A DNA stretch of 19,293 nt from Clostridia bacterium (lineage in GTDB: Bacteria; Bacillota; Clostridia; Oscillospirales; CAG-272), in contig JAFTMF010000168.1 of assembly GCA_017452565.1 (NCBI GenBank), positions 1 to 19,293 of the forward strand, read 5' to 3'. The position numbers and the translations under genes are program-made. The notes under the pieces were generated by a model. That model made no database searches and was not told the DNA's origin. It saw nothing but the letters and a program-made list of their open reading frames with translations. Below, one piece after another: positions 14,187 to 19,293 of the stretch (its first letter is position 1; each line of letters opens with the position of its first letter).

Positions 14187-14215
14187 ATTATAGCATAGAG
14201 AACAGATTTTGTCAA
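14187..14215 (-). promoter_or_regulatory. Consensus sigma-A promoter of the lipoprotein gene
   Basis: On the minus strand, TTGACA (14210-14215), 17-nt spacer, TATAAT (14187-14192). The leader is about 50 nt and AT-rich. Confidence 0.87.
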
Positions 14216-14300
14216 TACTATCTATACGCCCTTTCACTGGTCAGACTCACTAAAAATATTTCCTTCAATTTGTGCGCTTTTACAATCCGTCTTGCCACCC

Positions 14301-14329
14301 TTGACAATATTCGACTTTTATGCTACCAT
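14301..14329 (+). promoter_or_regulatory. Sigma-A promoter of plsY
   Basis: TTGACA (14301-14306), 17-nt spacer, TACCAT (14324-14329), about 33 nt before the ATG. It diverges from the lipoprotein promoter. Confidence 0.7.
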
Positions 14330-14362
14330 ATAAATAGAATAAAACACCTTGGGAGGTAGACT

Positions 14363-14968
14363 ATGTATATTCCCGTACTCGTGTCCGCGCTGGGCGGATA
14401 TCTTATCGGCAATTTCAATCTGGCGTATATCGTCGCAAAGGCAAAAGGCTTTGACATTCGCGCAAGAGGCTCCAACAATCCCGGTGCATCCAACGCCGCC
14501 ATTACCATGGGCTGGAAGATGGGCGTTGCCGTTGCGCTGGCCGACATTCTCAAGGCAGCTCTTGCCGTAATCCTCTTCCGTGCCATCTTCGACAGCGGAT
14601 TTGCAGGAATGTGGGCAGGCGTGGCCGCCGTGATGGGCCATATGTACCCCTTCTGGATGAAGTTCAAGGGAGGGAAGGGCTTTGCCTCCTTTGCGGGAAT
14701 GGCGCTGGGGATGGATTGGCGATACTTCGCTATCATCGGCGCAGTGGTCATCGCCGTGATCCTCATTTCCGATTACATCGTGCTGGGCACGCTCACCGCA
14801 GTGATCTCCTATCCCATCGCTTGGGGAATCATCAATCACTCCTTTTGGGCGCTACTGATTGCAGGTGTATCTACCATAATTATTGTAAAGCACATCCCCA
14901 ATTACATCAAGATCGCTAAAGGAACCGAATTCAAGGTTTCCAAAGTATTGTTTAAGAAAAAAGGGTGA
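14363..14968 (+). CDS. plsY: Glycerol-3-phosphate acyltransferase PlsY
   Basis: Membrane enzyme that transfers the acyl group from acyl-phosphate (made by PlsX) to glycerol-3-phosphate, the first committed step of phospholipid synthesis. It is 201 aa with several hydrophobic segments, a usual family size. Diagnostic motifs are GSNNPGASN (residues 36-44, the GSGNxGATN motif) and GHMYPFWMKFKGGKGFAS (92-109, the motif with the phosphate-binding GGKG loop). The start has GGGAGG about 6 nt upstream. It leads a probable two-gene transcript with the arabinofuranosidase gene 31 nt downstream. Confidence 0.95.
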   Translation: MYIPVLVSALGGYLIGNFNLAYIVAKAKGFDIRARGSNNPGASNAAITMGWKMGVAVALADILKAALAVILFRAIFDSGFAGMWAGVAAVMGHMYPFWMKFKGGKGFASFAGMALGMDWRYFAIIGAVVIAVILISDYIVLGTLTAVISYPIAWGIINHSFWALLIAGVSTIIIVKHIPNYIKIAKGTEFKVSKVLFKKKG

Positions 14969-14999
14969 GAGGAATCCCCGAATAAAGGAGTGAAAGCTT

Positions 15000-16484
15000 A
15001 TGAAAGCCAAAATCACGTTCCGCAAAGACAATATCATTTCCAAAATCGACGACCGCATCTACGGCTCGTTTATCGAGCATCTGGGCAGAGCGGTTTACGG
15101 CGGCATCTACGAGCCCACCCATCCCACGGCAGACGATCAGGGATTTCGGCAGGACGTGCTAGAACTGGTGAAACAGCTGAGAGTGCCGATCGTTCGCTAT
15201 CCCGGCGGTAACTTCGTCTCGGGCTACAACTGGGAGGACGGTATCGGCGACAAATCCCGCCGTCCCCGTAAGATGGAGCTGGCTTGGAGCAGTATCGAGA
15301 CCAACGAAGTAGGCATCGACGAGTTCCAGGAGTGGGCAAAGCGTGCAGACTCTGCGGTAATGATGGCGGTGAATCTGGGCACCCGCGGTCCCGACGAAGC
15401 CCGCAATCTGGTGGAATACTGCAACAGCGAAACCGACACCTACTACGCAAATCTCCGACGGCAAAACGGCTTTGAAAATCCCTTCGGCATCAAGCTATGG
15501 TGTCTTGGCAACGAAATGGACGGCCCGTGGCAGATCTGCAGTAAAACTCCCGAGGAATACGGCAGAGTAGCTTACGAGACGGCAAAGGTAATGAAGATGG
15601 TAGACCCCACCATCGAGCTGGTGGCTTGCGGAAGCTCCAATGTGAATATGCCGCTGTGGGGCGAGTGGGAGCGCACCGTTCTGCGCCACGCCTACGATCA
15701 GGTGGACTATCTGTCGCTCCACAATTACTACAACAATCACGCCAACGATACGCCCCTCTTCCTTGCCCAGTCGCTGAATATGGATCGGTTCATCAAAAAG
15801 ACCGCTGCCATCTGCGACGAGATCAAGGCAGAGAAGCGGTCGAAGAAAACCATCCACCTCTCCTTCGACGAGTGGAACGTGTGGTTCCACAGCGGCGAGA
15901 AGGATCGGAAGGTGAAGCGCTGGTCGGTAGCTCCTCCGCTTTTGGAGGACGAATACACCTTCGAGGATGCGCTCTTAGTGGGTTGTCTGCTGATCACACT
16001 GTTGAAAAACGCAGACCGAGTAAAGATCGCCTGCCTTGCCCAGCTGGTGAACGTCATCGCTCCCATAATGACCGAGACCGGCGGTTCTGTTTGGGCGCAG
16101 ACCATCTTTTATCCCTTCCTCCACGCATCGGTGCACGGCAGAGGTACTGCACTTGCTACCGAGTGCGAATGCGAAACCTACAGCGCAGGCGATCTGGCGG
16201 AGATCCCCTACGTGGAAACCATCGCCACACTGGGCGAGGACGGGGAAACCCTCACCGTCTTTGCGGTGAACCGCTCGCTTTGTGAGGCTTGCACCGTGGA
16301 TCTGTGCGCCGAGGGCTTTGAGGACTACCGCATCGTCAGCCATACTGCGCTGGAGTGCGACGATCTCAAGGCGATCAACACGGCGGAGCATCCCGATACC
16401 GTTTCCCCCGTGGAAAAGTCGGTGGGCAATGCCATCGAGCTGGCGGCAAAATCGTGGAACGTCATCGTATTGCGCAAAAATTGA
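15000..16484 (+). CDS. abfA: GH51 alpha-L-arabinofuranosidase
   Basis: Glycoside hydrolase family 51 enzyme, 494 aa, full length, with no signal peptide, so cytoplasmic. It removes terminal alpha-L-arabinofuranosyl units from imported arabino-oligosaccharides. The TIM barrel begins with IYGSFIEHLGRAVYGGIYEP and VRYPGGNFVSGYNWEDGIG. The acid/base Glu is Glu172 in CLGNEMDGPWQ and the nucleophile Glu is Glu291 in LSFDEWNVW. The C-terminal 110 residues or so form the usual beta-sandwich. The start has AAGGAG 9 nt upstream. It sits 31 nt after plsY with no terminator between, so it may share the plsY promoter; no transporter or arabinose catabolic gene is nearby. A terminator follows. Confidence 0.95.
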   Translation: MKAKITFRKDNIISKIDDRIYGSFIEHLGRAVYGGIYEPTHPTADDQGFRQDVLELVKQLRVPIVRYPGGNFVSGYNWEDGIGDKSRRPRKMELAWSSIETNEVGIDEFQEWAKRADSAVMMAVNLGTRGPDEARNLVEYCNSETDTYYANLRRQNGFENPFGIKLWCLGNEMDGPWQICSKTPEEYGRVAYETAKVMKMVDPTIELVACGSSNVNMPLWGEWERTVLRHAYDQVDYLSLHNYYNNHANDTPLFLAQSLNMDRFIKKTAAICDEIKAEKRSKKTIHLSFDEWNVWFHSGEKDRKVKRWSVAPPLLEDEYTFEDALLVGCLLITLLKNADRVKIACLAQLVNVIAPIMTETGGSVWAQTIFYPFLHASVHGRGTALATECECETYSAGDLAEIPYVETIATLGEDGETLTVFAVNRSLCEACTVDLCAEGFEDYRIVSHTALECDDLKAINTAEHPDTVSPVEKSVGNAIELAAKSWNVIVLRKN

Positions 16485-16498
16485 ATAATCGTAAGATA

Positions 16499-16532
16499 AA
16501 CTCCCAAAAGTTCGCTTTTGGGAGTTTTTTTG
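16499..16532 (+). terminator. Terminator of plsY-abfA
   Basis: Perfect 12-bp stem (16499-16510 with 16515-16526) closed by a TTCG tetraloop, followed by a T-run through 16531. It starts 14 nt past the stop codon. Confidence 0.95.
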
Positions 16533-16587
16533 TCTATTGGAAAATATTTGCAAAAATCCCCATTACAAAACAGACAGTTATTTCAAG

Positions 16588-16617
16588 GCATAGTTTTGCA
16601 CAAATCCACGCAAATTA
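16588..16617 (+). promoter_or_regulatory. Candidate sigma-G-type promoter of spoIVB
   Basis: GCATA (16588-16592), 18-nt spacer, CAAATTA (16611-16617). The Bacillus sigma-G consensus is about GHATR, 18 nt, CATNHTA; only one informative base differs. No sigma-A promoter was found in the 170 nt before spoIVB. SpoIVB is a forespore protein made under sigma-F/sigma-G in Bacillus, which fits. The leader would be about 80 nt. Confidence 0.45.
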
Positions 16618-16705
16618 GAAAAGCGGTAGATCGGATTTCAGAGTTCTGCCGAATGATACAGATAGATAAGTTAGCAATACGGAAAGGCAAATATAGGGCA
16701 AATCA

Positions 16706-17752
16706 ATGAAAAACAGATCAAAAAACAGAGCGCGGGCAGCCGCACTGCTTCTGTCGGGACTCTTGCTGATTCTGCCGCTGGGACAGATGGGGGCAATGGC
16801 ACAAGCGGCAGAGAAGTCTCCCGAGCTGGTTCTGCCGGGCGGTGATACCTTCGGGGTGGAGCTCCACACCAAAGGCGTGTTGGTAGTGGGAACGGCGGCA
16901 GTAGACTGCCCCGGCGAGGATATCTCTCCCGCAGAGCAGGCAGGCGTCAAGGCGGGAGATATTATCCTCTCTATTGACGGGAAAGAAATCAGCAGCGTCA
17001 CGGCAATGGTGGAGCTGGTAGCAGATAGCGCAGGGAAAACGGTTCAAATAGAGCTGCAGCGGCAGGGCAAGCACAAGGAAGTCACTCTCACCCCCGCAAA
17101 ATCGGAGAGCGAGCACTGCTGGAAGGCAGGCGTGTGGATTCGGGACACTACCGCAGGCATCGGCACCGTCACCTATTATCTCCCCGAAACCGGGAGCTTT
17201 TCGGGGCTTGGGCACGGCATCTGCGACAGCGATACCGGCGTGCTGATGCCGCTCTCCCGAGGAATCGTGATGGACGTGAAGATCAGCAGCATCCGCAAGG
17301 GAGCAAAGGGCGCCCCCGGCGAGCTGAAGGGCTACTTCTGCTCAGGCAAGATCGGCTCGCTCATCGGCAACACCCGTAGCGGCGTCTACGGCGTGCTGGC
17401 GTCTATGCCTGCCTATGACAAAAAGGATCTCATTCCCGTAGCGCAGGCAGGGGAGATTCACGAGGGGAGCGTCACCATCCGCTGTACGCTGGACGATAGC
17501 GGCATCCGCGAATACAAAGCGAAGATCGTCAAACTCTGCGGCGGAGATAAAAACGGCAAGAACTTCGTGCTGGAGGTCACCGACCCTGCGCTCCTTGCCA
17601 AGACCGGCGGTATCGTGCAGGGTATGAGCGGCTCGCCCGTGATCCAGAACGGCAAGCTGGTGGGCGCTGTCACCCACGTGCTATTGGACGATCCGGCGAG
17701 AGGGTACGGCATCTTCATCGAAAACGTGCTGAATGCGGCAAAATGCCCATAG
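16706..17752 (+). CDS. spoIVB: SpoIVB serine peptidase (family S55)
   Basis: Forespore-secreted protease that, in Bacillus, cleaves SpoIVFA and so triggers SpoIVFB processing of pro-sigma-K in the mother cell. It is 348 aa. An N-terminal membrane/signal segment spans about 10-33. A PDZ domain follows (about 55-130, with AGVKAGDIILSIDGKEISS). The S55 peptidase domain (about 135-345) has the catalytic His in GLGHGI (His170), the serine motif GMSGSP (307-312) and the tail KLVGAVTHVLLDDPARGYGIF typical of SpoIVB. The ribosome binding site is weak (AGGG about 8 nt upstream). In Bacillus the gene lies between recN and spo0A; here it stands alone, followed by a bidirectional terminator and a convergent gene. 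Confidence 0.95.
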   Translation: MKNRSKNRARAAALLLSGLLLILPLGQMGAMAQAAEKSPELVLPGGDTFGVELHTKGVLVVGTAAVDCPGEDISPAEQAGVKAGDIILSIDGKEISSVTAMVELVADSAGKTVQIELQRQGKHKEVTLTPAKSESEHCWKAGVWIRDTTAGIGTVTYYLPETGSFSGLGHGICDSDTGVLMPLSRGIVMDVKISSIRKGAKGAPGELKGYFCSGKIGSLIGNTRSGVYGVLASMPAYDKKDLIPVAQAGEIHEGSVTIRCTLDDSGIREYKAKIVKLCGGDKNGKNFVLEVTDPALLAKTGGIVQGMSGSPVIQNGKLVGAVTHVLLDDPARGYGIFIENVLNAAKCP

Positions 17753-17784
17753 TGAGGGCATCGTAAGTGCAAAATTGAATAAAA

Positions 17785-17842
17785 ATTGTCCCTATTTGAA
17801 CACACTCCGCGAGTGAATTCGAATAGGGACAATCGTTTTTTT
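17785..17842. terminator. Bidirectional terminator between spoIVB and the DUF4259-like gene
   Basis: A long stem, 17785-17796 with 17822-17833, extended by a few inner pairs, with an inner CACTC/GAGTG hairpin at its tip. The plus strand continues into seven T (17836-17842); the minus strand also gives a T-rich tail. It sits between convergent genes. Confidence 0.88.
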
Positions 17843-17909
17843 GTCCGATTATTATTGATGGTTATGGAAATTGTGTTGTCTCTGTTGTCACACACCGGTA
17901 TCCCGTGGA

Positions 17910-19094
17910 TTATTCCATATCGTCTTTGACGAGCGCTCTTAACAGAATTATTCTTTGCATTTCGTCAGCGTTTTGGTATTCTTCGGAATGTATGAGTTCA
18001 TATTCCTTTCGTTGCCATTCTTTAACGCTTTCGGAAACTATCTTATTTATTTCTTCAGGAGTACGCAAATCAGGATTGCTTTGGTTAGCATCCAATAAAT
18101 CGTCAAGTTCCACGCCTATCCATTCAAGGCGCACCTTTTCATCATATATGTCGCTGAACGCAGCAAAAAGATTCGGTAAAAGTACGTATTCGGTATCGTA
18201 GTGTTTTTGAGAAAACAGTGTGTGAAAACGTTCGTTTTCATCCAAACAACAAGTCTTATTAACAATTTGCTCCGAGCCGCCCTCTTTTTGGGTAAAGCTT
18301 TGTGCAAACAGCGCAAACGTATATGTCCACGCATTTTTTCCTACAGAGTCGCCATCATCGCTATATCGTATATTCAACGGCAAAAATCCACATTGCTTCA
18401 AATCCTCCAATGTTGGCTTTTGGTCGCTAATATAATCATAGTAGGCATAGATGCTCCGCGTTTCCAAAACATTGGGTAGATATTTTGAATAAGCTTCTTG
18501 AATAGTGCCTACACACAAGACCGCCATATACTTCTCATACGCTTCATAAGGCGGCGAAAGCTTTTTGGGAAGCTTACTGGCTACTTCATCGGTATAATGA
18601 TCCGTAAATCCGCACTCTTCTATGTTCCAAACTGTTTCGGCATACTCATAGTCTTTGGAACAAGTGCGAAAAACAATTATATCGCCCGGTCGATGCTTTG
18701 CTTTGGGGACTTTGGATTTAGGAATTTTTACGGGTGGTTGCGGAAGTTCTAATTGGCGAAGTAATTTGTCCATAACCGCTAACCGCTTTTGGACGTCAGA
18801 AGCCGATCCCGATTCTTCCCACTCTTCAATTCCGGTATGTGCTTTGAGCAAAGAAATGGCTTTTGCTTTGATTTCCGTTGATAAAATACCGTGTTTCCAT
18901 TGCCAGTCTGCAAGTGCGAACCAAAAATTGGCGCAATCATTATCCAAGACATCACTATTTACAATGTCGGCGTATTCTTCCAAAATCATTCTGGTTCCTT
19001 CTTCGACACGAGCGAACGGATATATTTCATTGCACATATCGCGCACGTCACAGGACGTATCGTTAGAATATAATGCAGTACCCCAAGAGCCCAT
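17910..19094 (-). CDS. Hypothetical 394-aa protein with DUF4259-like N-terminus
   Basis: The N-terminus MGSWGTALYSNDTSCDVRDM resembles the start of DUF4259 proteins (MGxWGxGxFxND) and continues into a helical region with FWFALADWQWKHG (about 57-69). A Pro/Lys-rich linker (about 118-137, QPPVKIPKSKVPKAKHRPGD) leads to a second, beta-rich part beginning GDIIVF, which is faintly like immunity-protein-26-type folds (weak impression). There is no signal peptide or membrane segment and no catalytic motif that I can name. The start has GAGGTG about 5 nt upstream. It is monocistronic with its own strong promoter. The DNA looks AT-richer than the neighbouring spoIVB and abfA genes, which could mean it was acquired later. 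Function unknown. Confidence 0.82.
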   Translation of the reverse strand: MGSWGTALYSNDTSCDVRDMCNEIYPFARVEEGTRMILEEYADIVNSDVLDNDCANFWFALADWQWKHGILSTEIKAKAISLLKAHTGIEEWEESGSASDVQKRLAVMDKLLRQLELPQPPVKIPKSKVPKAKHRPGDIIVFRTCSKDYEYAETVWNIEECGFTDHYTDEVASKLPKKLSPPYEAYEKYMAVLCVGTIQEAYSKYLPNVLETRSIYAYYDYISDQKPTLEDLKQCGFLPLNIRYSDDGDSVGKNAWTYTFALFAQSFTQKEGGSEQIVNKTCCLDENERFHTLFSQKHYDTEYVLLPNLFAAFSDIYDEKVRLEWIGVELDDLLDANQSNPDLRTPEEINKIVSESVKEWQRKEYELIHSEEYQNADEMQRIILLRALVKDDME

Positions 19095-19135
19095 CTTCTC
19101 ACCTCTTGTCTGAGTTATTATGTGGTAGTAGCCAT

Positions 19136-19164
19136 ATTATATCAAAATTATGATGGCGTGTCAA
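19136..19164 (-). promoter_or_regulatory. Consensus sigma-A promoter of the DUF4259-like gene
   Basis: On the minus strand, TTGACA (19159-19164), 17-nt spacer, TATAAT (19136-19141): a perfect consensus, with a leader of about 35 nt. Confidence 0.87.
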
Positions 19165-19203
19165 CTGATAGCTGACCAAAATGCCCGGTGTGATGGTAAG
19201 GCG

Positions 19204-19242
19204 AAAATCCGCTTTTCAAAGCAATTTGAGAAGCGGATTTTT
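19204..19242. terminator. Orphan terminator-like hairpin
   Basis: A 17-pair stem (19204-19220 with 19225-19241, one T/G wobble) with a GCAA loop and TTTTT at 19238-19242 on the plus strand. No plus-strand gene ends here. On the minus strand it could end a gene entering from beyond the right edge (stem ending in TTTT). Confidence 0.65.
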
Positions 19243-19259
19243 CAGAATTGGGGACACGT

Positions 19260-19285
19260 TTTACAGATTATTCAAAATTTACAGA
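19260..19285. repeat. Short direct repeat TTTACAGA, 18-nt period
   Basis: TTTACAGA occurs at 19260-19267 and 19278-19285, just after a GGGGACAC sequence. Such spaced short repeats can be transposase or regulator binding sites at an element end, but the window stops here. No gene is visible from 19095 to the end. Confidence 0.4.
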
Positions 19286-19293
19286 CATTTATC

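Overview
The window looks like chromosome of an endospore-forming, Gram-positive member of the Clostridia, probably a gut Oscillospiraceae-type organism (inference). Support comes from a SpoIVB peptidase with a sigma-G-like promoter, a YtvI-type membrane protein with a sigma-E-like promoter, strong AAGGAG ribosome binding sites, the ylxM-ffh-rpsP-khpA order, and many intrinsic terminators. Nine sigma-A-type promoters can be read by eye, all with exactly 17-nt spacers. No tRNA, rRNA, CRISPR array or complete insertion sequence was seen.

Layout. 1-142 is one perfect 142-nt palindrome with smaller hairpins nested inside it. 171-1403 (-) is a BaiN/HI0933-type flavoprotein. 1537-2863 (-) is a two-gene unit, nadE followed by an unrecognised 187-aa protein. 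3064-4623 (+) holds a YtvI/AI-2E-type permease and a small TIGR04086-type membrane protein. 4805-6850 (+) is a secreted GHL10 (DUF187) glycosyl-hydrolase-like protein with a long Thr/Pro-rich linker. 6907-7806 (-) is an AraC-type regulator. 7929-10254 (-) is a tightly coupled pair, a GxGYxYP-family protein and a short-chain dehydrogenase. The pair has a leader of about 350 nt that contains three consecutive hairpins, and a CRP-like inverted repeat lies just upstream of its promoter.

Divergent from that pair, 10788-13114 (+) is the signal-recognition/ribosome operon ylxM-ffh-rpsP-khpA. It ends in a strong terminator where rimM-trmD-rplS often follow in Firmicutes. 13194-14129 (-) is a lipoprotein of unknown function. 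14363-16484 (+) holds plsY and a GH51 alpha-L-arabinofuranosidase. 16706-17752 (+) is spoIVB. 17910-19094 (-) is a 394-aa protein whose N-terminus resembles DUF4259. The right edge holds an orphan terminator-like hairpin and a short direct repeat.

How the genes fit together. The central part (4.8-10.3 kb) reads as a small carbohydrate-facing module: a secreted GHL10 protein, an AraC sensor/regulator, and a cytoplasmic GxGYxYP/SDR pair. The cytoplasmic arabinofuranosidase is a further carbohydrate gene. These sit among housekeeping genes (NAD synthesis, SRP, S16, phospholipid synthesis) and sporulation genes. The least explained elements are the compound palindrome at the left edge, the structured leader with its operator-like repeat upstream of the GxGYxYP/SDR pair, and the unrecognised proteins at 1537, 13194 and 17910.
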